Assembly: GCA_963930645.1 (NCBI GenBank) | Contig: OZ005648.1 | Span: 104,853,167-104,917,166, forward strand | From: Salticus scenicus | Lineage: Eukaryota; Arthropoda; Arachnida; Araneae; Salticidae | Direction of reading: 5' to 3' | Length of the DNA: 64,000 bases | In this document: positions 44,675 through 56,462 of the stretch, piece after piece | Layout: each line of letters begins with the position of its first letter | How positions within the stretch are numbered: position 1 is the stretch's first letter | Translations under genes and position numbers: made by a program | The notes under the pieces: model-generated | The model's database searches: none | What the model was told of the DNA's origin: nothing | The model's input: the letters and a program-made list of their open reading frames with translations, nothing else

Positions 44675-45525
44675 TAGTATGTTGTGGCCACAACGGAACT
44701 TTTTTCTATATTTCCTTATACAAATTCACTCAGAGCAAATAGTTTATTAAAATTATTATTTATTAAAATTATCTACAACGATGATAGCAGACGATTTTTG
44801 TCTTATAGAGAAAAAAAAGTATCCAAAGAAAAACAGTTTTATTTTCCATAAAAAATATATTTAAAAAAATGCGTTTTCATACTGATCTCGCATATCAAGT
44901 TTCGTACTGTTATATATTATTGCAATTGAGATATGGTCATCTCTTTCTCGGGGAAAGTTGCAGTATATCTGTACCATCTATTGGCCGATATGTATGCATT
45001 TTGAATCAGCATAATGACTCATAATGGCTTTCTCACATATTACGTTTCGTTTAATTATACGCATTAAAACCTGAGATATAGTCTTCCATTATATTGCTGA
45101 AATCTCTGTATAGCAGCGGTTTCTCTTTAGCGATTGGCATCAAAGTTTGAGAAACACTAATTTATGTCAAGGTACATCTACATATAAATGGTATATAATT
45201 CTATTCCGTAGATCCTGAGATGTAGCCTTCTATTAAAATATGGAAATCACTGTAAAGCAGTGCCATCTGTTGAGCGATTGACACCATACGTTGGCAGGCA
45301 CTAATTTATGTCAGGGTGCATCTACATTTAAATTAATACGCAATACCGAGCTGTAGTTTCTGAGATACAGTCGCGCAAAACTTTGTCAAACAATCACAGA
45401 CATTTAATTAAAAAGGCCAAATCGAGTTCTGGGCATCTCAAAACGTGTAAATCCATCGAAAACGGGAAGTCGGGAAATTTTACAAATCCAATACTTTTTT
45501 CTATTTAATGTAGAAGAAAGTAAAA
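44675..45525 (-). mobile_element. Helentron/HINE-like non-autonomous element, copy 2
   Basis: It shares with 20626-21536 the left end TTAGTATG, TTGTGGCCACAAC, the right part 'ctcaaaacgtgtaaatcc' and the right end TAGAAGAAAGTAAAA. On the minus strand it ends in the hairpin TTGTGGCCACAA then CATACTAA (CTRR). It lacks the poly(A)/poly(T) triplication and the (ACAG)n tract of copy 1. Internally 'gatatacagtcttccatta' and 'atctgttgagcgattg...tatgtcagggtgcatctac' phrases repeat at about 115-120 bp intervals (45080-45340). Non-coding. Confidence 0.65.
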
Positions 45526-46833
45526 CTTAATGGAATGTGCTTATAATATGAATTTTTAGCTAAAAATGAGCGTTGCAAAAAATTTCTTTCAGTAATAAGA
45601 AATACTGGATTTAAATTTTCAGATAATAGATTTAGATAATTTTCAATAATTGGTCTTAAATGTTCAAAATGATTTATCTATGTATTAATTAGAATATTTT
45701 TAAACATAAAAAAAAATCACCTTTTTGTTTAATATATGTTTTCTAAATGAATCTATGTTATCTAACATACTACCAGAAGTCTTAAAAAAAAAAAAAAACT
45801 TTACATATAATAAAAATTTCATGCTTAAAAATTTAAAAGCAATTTGTAATTTAAAAACAAAAAACATCCATGTTTAAAACGAAAACTTCCATATAGATTT
45901 TTTTTTTTTTTTTTTTTTTTCAATGCCAAATTTAAAAATAATACTCAGGAGGTTAATGCAATTTCAGATTTCTGTAGAAATAAATTTTTCTATGTAAGCG
46001 GATGTATTGCAACTTCTTTTTATACTGTTAAATTATTAACCCAAGAATGGAAGACTGAATTTTACAAATTACACTGACGAAAATCTACTTTAAAGTTCAT
46101 GGCTTTATTTTTATATTTTAAATTAACAATAAATTAAAAAAGAAATAGATTTAGTTAGCTAGAATACAATATCTCATTATTTTCTCCACAAAGGAAATCA
46201 TCGGGGATAAAATTTAAAATAGCATTGTAAAACAGGAGAGTAAAAACTCTCATCATAATGAAATATATTTCTTTGTGGAAATCTATTTTTCTTATTTAAA
46301 ACAATGCAAAAATTTATTAAAAGTGCTACGCTAATAAAGTTGAAATGTTGTTCAATTACTTTAGGTAAAAAAAAAAAAAAAAAATAGCTTACAATTTAGA
46401 TTTCAGTTTTATTTTTTCAAATTCAAATTCTATTTAGTTTTCCAATAATACCAATTTAAAAATGCATTAATTACTTATAATTAATGTATGACTCATGGGT
46501 ATTTATTTAGATTGAAAAGACCATAAATTATTTGAATAGTCATATGAACCGAATATTAAAAAAATCGCACCAGACAAGAAAAGTGCAGAGATTGTCGAAT
46601 TTGCTTAAAAAATAATTTTTAAATACATACTTATTGTATATTCTATAATTTATTGAATATTCCAAAACATTTTTTTTAAACTTGTTCTTGGGTTCACGTT
46701 ATACCAAAATAATGAATAAGTAAGTGCGTCATTTTATGAAAAAGTATACTGTAATTTAGCTCTAACAATAGATAAATAAATAACAATATACGATACATAT
46801 ATCTGATATATATATGTAGGTGTATGTGATGTA

Positions 46834-46899
<66 letters not shown>

Positions 46900-47093
46900 T
46901 ATTGGGCGCAATATATCCGCAAAAACACGTGAATTTTTAATTGTTCCAGTAAAATAATTTCTAATTGTAAGCCAATATAAACTTGTCCGTATACATATGT
47001 TTTAATATCAGAAGGAAGTAGAACATTATAAAGTCATAAGAAATTTCCTCGGATGTTTTCTTTTACTTATCAAGAATTTAAATTATTTCCCAT
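45526..47093. other. AT-rich spacer
   Basis: PolyT/polyA tracts (45786-45799, 45899-45920) and a long (TA)n at 46831-46897. No gene. Confidence 0.6.
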
Positions 47094-47381
47094 ACAGCAC
47101 AGAATGTTTCAGTTATGTTTCAAAATGCTTACAAACTTTCAGAAACGTAACGCATTTTAATGTGACGTCTGATACCTTTCTGAAACATTCGCCCTTTAAG
47201 TTCTTACTGTTATGTGATTGGAGCGTTTCTGTTACGTATCAGATTTTTTTTCTTACGATTACAACTCCTACATTGATAGGCTGATGCATCCGCCATTTTC
47301 TAACCCACAAGACCGGCTGACGATTTATTATTGGTGGTTTTTTGGCAATAAATTGCACGAATAACTCCAAAAAAGGACACC

Positions 47382-48329
47382 TGTGAGGGAGTTCCTCACA
47401 TATCCTTTAGTTCATCAAATTTATTCAATTATAATTAAAGATCTATTTATTCACAATTAAAAAGTATTAACTTTTATAATCCTTTGTATTTAGGTCAAGC
47501 TTATTCCAATTTTAGTAAATTATGTATTCAAAATTAAAATACTTATCATTTTCTAATTTTAAGAACAAATTCAGTATTAAATACATTGATCTCTTTTTAA
47601 CTTAATGCAATATATATATGTAGGGATCTAAACACAATTTAATTTTATTATCCCTTAAAGTAATTATATTTTTATTTCCATTTCACTATGTTTCCCAATA
47701 AATCTAATTTATATTTATAGCTGTAAATGTACGTTGGAAACTTTCCGTTATATCTTTTTATTATTTTATTTTATTTTATATACAGATAATCTATTTAACT
47801 GCAGCTATTAATGATCCATTATGTAGACATTATGTCGCAAGAATTTTCGCAATATTTCTTAATTACTTGCACCTGTCTTTTCCAACGGTATTCGTTGGCG
47901 AATGTGATTTATGCCAAAAAGGATTGCCATATTTTTAACCGTCATTTCTTTTTAAAATTTTTCCATTGAATTAACATTAACAACAAAGAAAGATGTATTG
48001 GCGCCCTTGGCTTCAAAATGTGGAGATATTTCCATAACCTGGAGCTTTACAAGGGTGCTGTCGGATTTGATTCCGGGACAGTTTGATAATAAGCACCGTA
48101 CCTAAAGGATGTAGTTTTTCTCAGTTAAAATTCTCTCTCTCCTCCACCATCGTTTTATAACGAATTCATTTTTTTATGGATATGAACCTGGATGTGTCCT
48201 CTTATGTCATTTTATATTTTTGAATAAATACTCACGGCTAATTAAAAAATTGACTGGAATTGACATTTATTTTAAAATGACTATTTTTATTGACTTAGTT
48301 TTTTAGAGGACAGTGGCTTTTATAATACA
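47382..48329 (+). mobile_element. 5' LTR of a non-autonomous LTR retrotransposon
   Basis: This 948 bp repeat starts TGTGAGGGAGTTCCTCACA (itself a 7 bp hairpin) and ends AATACA. It matches 54683-55630 with no indels and four substitutions (99.6%). The target duplication ACACC is at 47377-47381 and 55631-55635. An AATAAA is present in 'tgaataaatactcacgg' near 48222. There is no coding sequence in it. Confidence 0.92.
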
Positions 48330-48369
48330 TAAATATGGTGCTCATTGACCATAGAATTCGTTACGGTGG

Positions 48370-49150
48370 AGGAGAGGAATGTATAGGAATTTTTTTTTTC
48401 TCAACAAGCGAATTTCTTATTTTCGAAAATATATAAAATACCTTTTTCTGCGGCAAGTACGTGTGAAAACTTTTTGACTATTGATATGACAAGAGTGTTG
48501 TTTTAAAGGAACTTTTCTATTTTTCGACTTTGGAGCAATCAGCAGTATTCGACAGATATATATAAAGAACAGTGCTGCCATGACTCCTAAGATGATGTGG
48601 ATTAACCTAATTTTTCCATGCCGCCGTCCTGCACGAGAACATACCGGCATAGTCTAATAATCTCATCGTATATCCCCGATGCTTGCCTTTTAGGAGAGTG
48701 CGAATAGAAGTTTTCGCCTTCTTCCTTTCTCGGTGACCTTCTATAGAGAATACTCGTCCACTGTGTGACTTCATCATGAATATAAACACCCTATATAAAG
48801 AACTGGAATAAATAATCGATAGTGTTTTGGATATAATTCAAGAGTCTTGCGTTTTCAGCTATCGTATGCGAAGAGAGAACGTCTTCTTTCATGATAATAG
48901 CCTGTGGCCTTGACTGATATAGAAATGGTTTCGTTTCCTTATCGCTATTACTATCTCGATATTTGGATGGAGGAAACTTTGCTTTTTTTTTTCTCGACAG
49001 TCTGGATTTCGTCATCGTTTTCTCGCCTCTGTTTATCTCTTGAATGAGATGATTTTAGAGGAAGGAATATTTTTTCAACAAGCCAAATTTTTTTAATTTT
49101 TTCGAAAATATATAAAATGTTTTGTTTATGCGACAGATACATCTCAAGAC
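48370..49150 (+). repeat. Direct repeat inside the LTR element
   Basis: 'caacaagcgaatttcttattttcgaaaatatataaaat...ctgcggcaagtacgtgtgaaaac' (48402-48471) recurs as 'caacaagccaaattt...tttcgaaaatatataaaatg...atgcgacagatacatctcaagac' (49077-49150). Spacing is about 675 bp. Minus-strand frames in both read RCICR/RTCRRK-type sequence. This is an old internal duplication. Confidence 0.65.
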
Positions 49151-49514
49151 CTTTTTTTTTTTTTTTTTGTTAGATTGAAATGACTTTTTTTAGTAAACAA
49201 GGTTATGAAGGATGGACTCTCTTATCATCGTGTTAAATACAAATATATCATTTATTAACTAATAATCTCTGATGAATCATAGGCTGTTTTTCTGTGATTC
49301 AATGTAAGTACGCATTTCGCCTCTGTTCTGTTTATTCGAAGAGAGCGAATGATTACGATTGTCGCTCAGCGTCAGCACTTCCTTTCTCCTGACTTATCGG
49401 TGGATTGATGTTGACTCGTTGTTTCTTCGTATCAGATGACAGCTGATCTCCAAAATAACCGACTTTTCAAGTGGTTCTCCCGTTCCAGATGTCTGAGTCA
49501 GTTTTTTTTTATTC

Positions 49515-49925
49515 ATGTCGATCTTGTGCGTTGCGCCCCTCATAGTGGAAATTTCTTTTCTGAGAATTAAGAAAAACGGTTCTTTTAAATTTTTCCCTAC
49601 TCTAACAAGATATTGGAACAACTATGTGAAGTTGAAGCTGTGTGAAGGAAAAGCCTCAATAAAAATTGAAATGTGTTCATCACGGAGGTGTTCATATTAT
49701 ATAAATGATCGTGCGTCTTCATTGATTGATTTTGGACAAATAGATTACAAAATTTACAAACAATATTTACGCAATAACTATTACAGTTTCAACATTTTTA
49801 TTGTGCGCACCGTTATTTGTTTCGGACCATTTTTGGAAGATTCCTCAGATGGATGTTTACAATTTTTGGATATAATGGAAACAGATAAGCAGTATTTTTA
49901 TTATTATGTTTATAAATTTTTCTAA
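49515..49925 (+). CDS. Unidentified 136-codon ORF in the LTR element
   Basis: This is the longest plus-strand frame of the internal region, starting MSILCVAPLIVEISFL and ending ...YYYVYKFF. It has no signal, repeat or domain I recognise, is rich in I, Y, F and K as expected from AT-rich DNA, and overlaps a 75-codon minus frame. It could be a spurious frame or a remnant of a small accessory protein. Low confidence that it is coding. Confidence 0.2.
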   Translation: MSILCVAPLIVEISFLRIKKNGSFKFFPTLTRYWNNYVKLKLCEGKASIKIEMCSSRRCSYYINDRASSLIDFGQIDYKIYKQYLRNNYYSFNIFIVRTVICFGPFLEDSSDGCLQFLDIMETDKQYFYYYVYKFF

Positions 49926-50686
49926 ACGTTCATTACTTATATGATTAAATTTTTTCTAATTAAGGGAATGCACATATATACTTGATATTATTAAAGAAAT
50001 GAAGCATTTTGGTAATTTTAAATTATGGGGGATATTTTTTTTTCAAAATAAATTGACAATATTTAAGCAATATTTGTGCATTTGTCCTGTAGTATATATA
50101 TATATATAAATAAAAAAAAAAAAAAGGAACGAAAATATCTTTTTCATAATTTTAATAATGAGTGGTGCATTAATATTAAGTATTTTTGTGTATGCTCAGT
50201 CAGTTATATTATATAAGAAATTTTATTTTCATTTTTGAGTTTGGAAAATTTCATAATTGCATATTACGAATTTTTTTAATTTTTAGAATTATTCTAATAA
50301 ATAAGAAATATATTTTTTTAAAAGAGAGGAGATTCTGGATTAATTTTTAAAATATAAAAGGGAATTGAAGTTAATATATTATTTTATTTTTTTCACAATT
50401 TATTGTTTTGCTGAACTTTTTTGTTAAATGTTCTTCATGGAAGTACAATGGGCTTTGTGCACAGGAATTTGATGTTTAATATTTTTTACGTACTTACAAT
50501 TACTATCACAAAGTACAAACAAAATAAATACATGTTTTATTTTATTTTTAATTGATCTGCTGAAAATATTCTTGTTATCATTGATTAAGGTATTCACTCT
50601 CCTTATAAATTCTTAATTTTTAATACATACACTTCGTTTTTTGTTTGTCAAAATTTAATATAAAAATTTTTTTTGTTGTTGTCAAG

Positions 50687-51034
50687 TTATGTAGTGTTTC
50701 CGAAGGGAGTAACTTGTACACTGTTTCTCAAGGCCTCTGCAGAGTATGAGTTTCTTTTAGTGTTGTGCTGTGCATTGTCTAAACAAATTACTTCGGCTGG
50801 ACCGATATATTTTTTTACAGTTGAGGATGATGAGTAGCGGAACATTATTTTTTGTGAAACATTATATTTTTCTGACAAATGTTTACAATCAATTACTTTT
50901 GGAATGTGGTTCAAAATTTCCTTTTGATACATAAATTCGTTTTCATGAAACTTCTTTAAATGTAATAATAACAGTAGATTAATTGGGATAACATTGAGAC
51001 AGGGGTAAATAAATAATATTGAGAACCTTGTCAC
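50687..51034 (-). pseudogene. Degenerate C2H2 zinc-finger array (115-codon open remnant)
   Basis: The frame shows successive zinc-finger pieces in canonical order. INLLLLLHLKKFHENEF gives a C-terminal helix with H-x4-H and a linker. FMYQKEILNHIPKV has the hydrophobic and first-His positions spaced as F-x8-H. HLSEKYN (the linker position of TGEKPY) is followed by KIMFRYSSSSTVKK. Then comes GPAEVICLDN, where a C-x2-C start has its second Cys replaced. The spacing between the two F anchors is 31 residues against the canonical 28. Several zinc ligands are lost, so it would not fold as an array. Intact relatives bind DNA in the nucleus. It lies antisense to the LTR element carrying it. I infer a captured host (or host-like) zinc-finger gene; chance resemblance is unlikely given the ordered motifs. 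Confidence 0.6.
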
Positions 51035-51309
51035 ATTTTTCTATTGAAATTATGCAGAATATTGATAAAAATATTTTTTGAGTTTTGTTTTTTTTATATA
51101 ATTTTTTTTTTGATTTCCCAATGCATAAATTTGTGTTTTCACATTTAATTTCCCATTTATACACAACTTCGTAAAGATATACACACATATTCATTAAATG
51201 ATTTTGTTACATACAGTGCCAGTTTGAAAATTTACTGATGTTTGTTAAACAAAAAAAAAAGAAAAAAAAAAGATTTAACACAATTTTTAATACACTATAT
51301 TTTTTTTTT

Positions 51310-52545
51310 GAAAGTGATGGCATGTAAATCTGGCAATCCCAGCCTTGCCACATGGTCACTTTCAGTTATGCACGTAGGTGTACTTCACACACACATTTTC
51401 AACAAATAATTTTTTAATTCAAATGCAGTATTATTTTAAAACTTGCAACATTGATAACCAATTGCGAAGAGATATTATTACATGACACTTAATTTTTTTT
51501 GATTATGTAATTGTATGGAGTATATAATTCCATAGTGACATAATTTTCTCACACATACATTTTTCTTATTACACAATTTTTACGCTTACATACTATTGTT
51601 TTACATTTTATTTTATTGCCAATTCTCACTTCTACATGTTATACAATATTTATTTTTCTAGTTTTTTTTTATTTTCAAAATATATGAGATGTACACAAAC
51701 ATAAAATAGGAATTTTATATTCTCTATTATAACCGTATCATGGAATTGATTCATCTTTTCACAAAATACAATGTTTTCAATTATTTTTTTTTCTATAAGT
51801 ATCTACACATATTTACAATTTTATTTTATTTATTTTTTTTTTTTTTTTTGAAATATTGCATGTAAAACTAGCTTATATGCTAGCCATGCATTTTGAAATA
51901 TTTCTCAATTCATAAAATAACACACACACACACACACAATATTTTGGTCAAACATATTAATTTTTTTTTTTTTTTTTTTGGAAATATGTGCATGTAAATC
52001 TAGCTTATGTGCTAGCCGTGCGTTTGGAAATATTTCTTCTATTTACAAGAATTACACACACATATATTTTTTTATACATATATACTGGTGTTTATTAGTT
52101 TGTATATAATAAACCTTAACTTTTGAATTAAGGGAAGTATATATATATATACACAATTTTTTTAATACAAATTCATACCTTTTAAACTTACGTAATTTGT
52201 GTACATGATGATTTCAAATATTGGAATTATATTATTAAATATAAAACATTAAGTTTTTTTTTCCTCTCATTGTGAGTTTCATTACACATACATGTTTTTT
52301 TTTAAATATACAGAGTTATACACATGGTTATTTCAAATATTGGAATTATTTTATTGAATATAAAAACATTGAATTTTTATCACTTACTCATTCTAAATTT
52401 CATTACACATGCATGCCTTTCAAATATTTCAAATATTGGAATTTTTTATTACATATAAGGCATTAACATTTTATTTTTCTCACTTGCTCATTATAATTTG
52501 CCTACACATACAATTTGTAAACAAATATGAATGGACACATCGGCC
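51310..52545 (-). pseudogene. Continuation of zinc-finger relic, now tandem repeats
   Basis: On the minus strand 52462-52406 reads CLICNKKFQYLKYLKGMHV, i.e. C-x2-C-x3-F-x5-L, with Met where the first His should be. The core 'taattccaatatttgaaat' (KFQYLK type) recurs near 52213, 52330 and 52427. A second block, 'gctagnnttacatgca' on the minus strand, recurs near 51318, 51854 and 51987. Unit spacings of 97-133 bp are longer than the 84 bp of intact finger repeats, consistent with insertions during decay. Stops and frameshifts are frequent. Confidence 0.5.
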
Positions 52546-53849
52546 ATATGATGTTTTTCAAATTTTTCTCGCTATTGTGCATATGTATATAGATATTTTT
52601 TTTTTTTTGTGTTACAATACATTGTATATATTTTCTTATCACATAATTTTACTGATACATATATATAAGCAATATATATGTGTATAACACATGCTGTGTT
52701 ATTTTTTTTTTGATTGCTATAGCTTGCATTTAAAAAATATATATAAAGTTTTTTTCTGATCAGAATATCTATGGCACTAGCTCATGGCTTTATAATTGCC
52801 AATTTTATAATTGAGCTGAATTTTAAAAGATCTTGTTTGAGCATTATGCATGTGATTGCATTTCTATATATAAAAAATATATATATTTTAAGTATTGCTC
52901 AATTGCTAAAAAAAAAAAAAAAAAAAAAAAAAAAGGCCTGTCTACACACTGATGTAGAAATTTATTATTATGTCGACATTCATTTTATTTTTTTTTCATT
53001 AATAAGTGCACTTTAAAAAAATATAAAAAAAAATTAAGACACAAAAAACCTAGGTACCTTACAAAAATTAATGTTAAAATAAAATGACAAAGGGCAAAGA
53101 AATTTCATTATGGTTCAATTTTATATGGTTAAGTTTGTGATGCTGGTTTGCATATATTGCATGGAGTGTATATATCCTTCACTAATATACCTTTATTTTC
53201 AGATTAATTACATGAAATGAAACAAAATAAAAGGATAGTGAATAAAAATGTTTGGGACAAAATGACTGGAAGACTAAGTATAATTTTAATTTATTGTTTA
53301 TCTACTAAGCAGATAATAAAATTTTACAATTATAATAATTCATATTTAAAGAAAAATATTTTATAACCTATTGTAACACCCTTTGTATTCGATGTTAACT
53401 AAGAATGCTCAGGTGTTGTTTTTGTTTGTTTTTTTCTTGTGAAATGATGGATTCATATTTTCCAATGGCTGGCCACCAGAGGTGAATGGATATTTGTCAT
53501 TTCATAAACATTATAAGTTTTGATTTTTTATGTAAATATTATTCTTAAATTTTGTTTTGACAAGATATAGATAGCTAAAATTTTCTGTTGATCTAATAAA
53601 AAAATCTTTCTTTTAATTTAAAAAATGAAAAGAAGAAGGATATAATTTAATGAAATAAAAAGTATTAGTCACCCAATGCTAATATTATGGATATTTTTTC
53701 CTTTCCAATTATATATTTCAGACAATAAAATTTTGATCAATCTTATATTATTAATATTTACTAATAATAATGGAGTTTTTTTTATGTTGTGCTAATAATT
53801 TTTTTTTCATTTAATAGATAATAAATATTTTGCACACTTTAACTATTTT
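52546..53849. other. T-rich internal sequence of the LTR element
   Basis: No motif was recognised apart from polyA at 52911-52934. Open frames are short and low-complexity. Confidence 0.5.
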
Positions 53850-54150
53850 CATGTTATATATTGGGAACACTCAGTCACTTTTTTTTTTCTTTCATCAAGT
53901 TAGGAAATTTATTGCAGGAGTGTGATGTCACGGTCATACTCCTTGCAAAATTTTTCAATAATCACACTTTTTCTTCTTTTACACGAACACATATTTTTCT
54001 CAGAATGCTTGTGTGGCATAGTCATGCACACATAAAAATCAAGCCTCTTTTGAGTCACACATTTTGCTCAGTATGCTATATTTGGCAGTGGCCTCACAAA
54101 CCACTTGCTATTTTGGCTGTTTGCTGGGTTCACATTTTTCGTCCCCTATC
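53850..54150 (-). pseudogene. Possible further zinc-finger pieces
   Basis: The minus strand encodes HTEQNVCD (from 54075), HSEKNMC (from about 54007) and DEKCE (from about 54143). These resemble HTGEKP(F/Y).C linkers and lie 68-74 bp apart. 'caaaag' with a following leucine-rich helix-like stretch lies between them. No complete finger survives. Weak alone; it gains weight from the array at 50.7-52.5 kb. Confidence 0.35.
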
Positions 54151-54682
54151 TTGGTGAAATGGCATGAGTGGTGCTCAATGTTAAGTACACTTTTTCTAAA
54201 TTTCTTTTTAATTACATAAGATTCTATTGTTGACAACACATTTTTTTTCCTTTTCAAGAAGAAAATCATTTTTTTTTCTCTATATCATAATTTTTAATAC
54301 TTCAAATTATTTCAATGGGTATATTTAATATATTGTTTGACGAGAAAATAGAAATTGTTTGATTTAAACATGATTTACAATAAAAGATCATTTCATTGAA
54401 ATGTATTCTATGAAACTAACTAATTTACTTTTCAGAAGAATTGTATTACAATATATCAGCTGTAACAAGATCAAGAAATTATTTGTCAAGACATTCATTT
54501 TAAAATTTTGTTTGAAGAATATATATATACACGCATGTATATGATGACTGTATCTTGCATGTGATTGACAGTATTTGTATGCTTTACACACATGATCATG
54601 GTTGTTTTGTATGTTTTTGGATTATTGTTTTGTATTGTGGTGGAGAGAGCTATTTTTTTTTTCATGGCAACCGGGAGAGATA

Positions 54683-55630
54683 TGTGAGGGAGTTCCTCAC
54701 ATATCCTTTAGTTCATCAAATTTATTCAATTATAATTAAAGATCTATTTATTCACAATTAAAAAGTATTAACTTTTATAATCCTTTGTATTTAGGTCAAG
54801 CTTATTCCAATTTTAGTAAATTATGTATTCAAAATTAAAATACTTATCATTTTCTAATTTTAAGAACAAATTCAGTATTAAATACATTGATCTCTTTTTA
54901 ACTTAATGCAATATATATATGTAGGGATCTAAACACAATTTAATTTTATTATCCCTTAAAGTAATTATATTTTTATTTCCATTTCACTATGTTTCCCAAT
55001 AAATCTAATTTATATTTATAGCTGTAAATGTACGTTGGAAACTTTCCGTTATATCTTTTTATTATTTTATTTTATTTTATATACAGATAATCTATTTAAC
55101 TGCAGCTATTAATGATCCATTATGTAGACATTATGTCGCAAGAATTTTCGCAATATTTCTTAATTACTTGCACCTGTCTTTTCCAACGGTATTCGTTGGC
55201 GAATGTGATTTATGCCAAAAAGGATTGCCATATTTTTAACCGTCATTTCTTTTTAAAATTTTTCCATTGAATTAACATTAACAACAAAGAAAGATGTATT
55301 GGCGCCCTTGGCTTCAAAATGTGGAGATATTTCCATAACCTGGAGCTTTAGAAGGGTGCTGTCGGATTTGATTCCGGAACAGTTTGATAATAAGCACCGT
55401 ACCTAAAGGATGTAGTTTTTCTCAGTTAAAATTCTCTCTCTCCTCCACCATCGTTTTATAACGAATTCATTTTTTTATGGATATGAACCTGGATGTGTCC
55501 TCTTATGTCATTTTATATTTTTGAATAAATACTCACGGCTAATTAAAAAATTGACTGGAATTGACATTTATTTTAAAATGACTATTTTTATTGACTTAGT
55601 TTTTTAGAGGACAGTGGCTTTTATGCTACA
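54683..55630 (+). mobile_element. 3' LTR of the non-autonomous LTR retrotransposon
   Basis: 948 bp, starting TGTGAGGG and ending GCTACA, followed by the ACACC duplication. It differs from the 5' LTR by c/g in 'gctttacaagg', g/a in 'ttccgggaca' and aa/gc four bases from the end. Confidence 0.92.
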
Positions 55631-56202
55631 ACACCACCTGTTTATATTTTCTTCTAATCTAGAAAGAAGGGAAAAGAAGACTATAAATTGCAGATGTAAC
55701 TCGTGGATACCCGGAGCAGGAGCACAACTTTGTAGCGTAAGATTTCCCTTATTTTCAATTTATTTCATTTTATTATCAAAGTTGTTTGACAAATTTAATA
55801 TGAATATACTGTTCTTTTAAGTTATTGTTTTTAAATTCTTTTAAAATTAACTTTAAAATGACATTTATTTTAACGTGAAGGGTTGCAATTTTTAGAATGT
55901 TGGCGAGGTTCTTAAAATTGCCAACTTGTTTGTTTCGTGATAAGACGTTCTAGGTCACATGATCTCTATAGAAGTTTAAAGGCGATAACAAAGCTAATCA
56001 GGTAACCTAGCTTTTTCTACCGCCAACATTTTCCCAGATGGGCTAGATAATTGGCGGAGACTGCGCCAGCTCGCACCATACAGGAGCCTTAGTTACGATT
56101 GCGGACATTTCTACGTTTATGAAAGTAGTCGGAAAGCAAACTGAATATTTACAATGTTTCCATGTTATATGACTGTTACGTTTCTGAAACACTTTGTACT
56201 GT

Positions 56203-56462
56203 TAGAGTTTATATACCAATCTTGTCTCATATGACTATGTTATACAAATGTAAATATCTTACAATAACAAAGACACAACATTACGATTTTTCTGCTTTTT
56301 TTCTGTAATTGTTAATATCCATATTCATTAAAAATGTAACTGTGTATTGAAAGCCTCTTTGATTGCCTCCATCTTTTCTTACAGAATGCATAATGAATCT
56401 ATGCACCATTGTTTAATATCATTGCTTAGCATGAAAATTGCCTCTGACACAATTTCAGCATA
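56203..56462. other. AT-rich spacer
   Basis: No feature was recognised. Confidence 0.5.

Larger units (their letters stand above)
48330..54682 (+). mobile_element. Internal region of the LTR element, without gag-pol
   Basis: A candidate primer site TGGTGCTCATTGACC begins at 48336, six bases after the LTR, and a purine tract GGGAGAGATA (54673-54682) abuts the 3' LTR, giving plus orientation. The 6.35 kb between them has no reverse transcriptase, integrase, protease or gag that I can recognise on either strand. The longest plus frame is 136 codons. Size and structure fit a large retrotransposon derivative (LARD). The plus strand is strikingly T-rich from about 50.6 kb to the end. The minus strand carries zinc-finger relics. 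Confidence 0.85.
47094..56202. mobile_element. Older inverted-repeat element split by the 8.2 kb LTR element
   Basis: The left ACAGCACAGAATGTTTCAG (from 47094) and the right end, whose complement is ACAGTACAAAGTGTTTCAG (to 56202), form an inverted pair. If the LTR element (47382-55630) and one copy of its target duplication are removed, the remaining pieces (about 288 and 567 bp) make an element of about 850 bp. No transposase was seen. 'tttctga(a)ac' motifs recur at 47150-47240 in both orientations. Confidence 0.5.

Noticed and set aside
53861..54157. 98-codon plus-strand frame (His/Phe/Leu-rich)
   Set aside because: Its composition is the reverse complement of zinc-finger-like linkers on the minus strand; no plus-strand family resemblance.
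47382..55630. Interpretation of the 948 bp pair as a segmental duplication
   Set aside because: TG...CA ends, ACACC on both outer sides, primer-site and purine-tract candidates, and a restored older element on excision fit LTRs much better.
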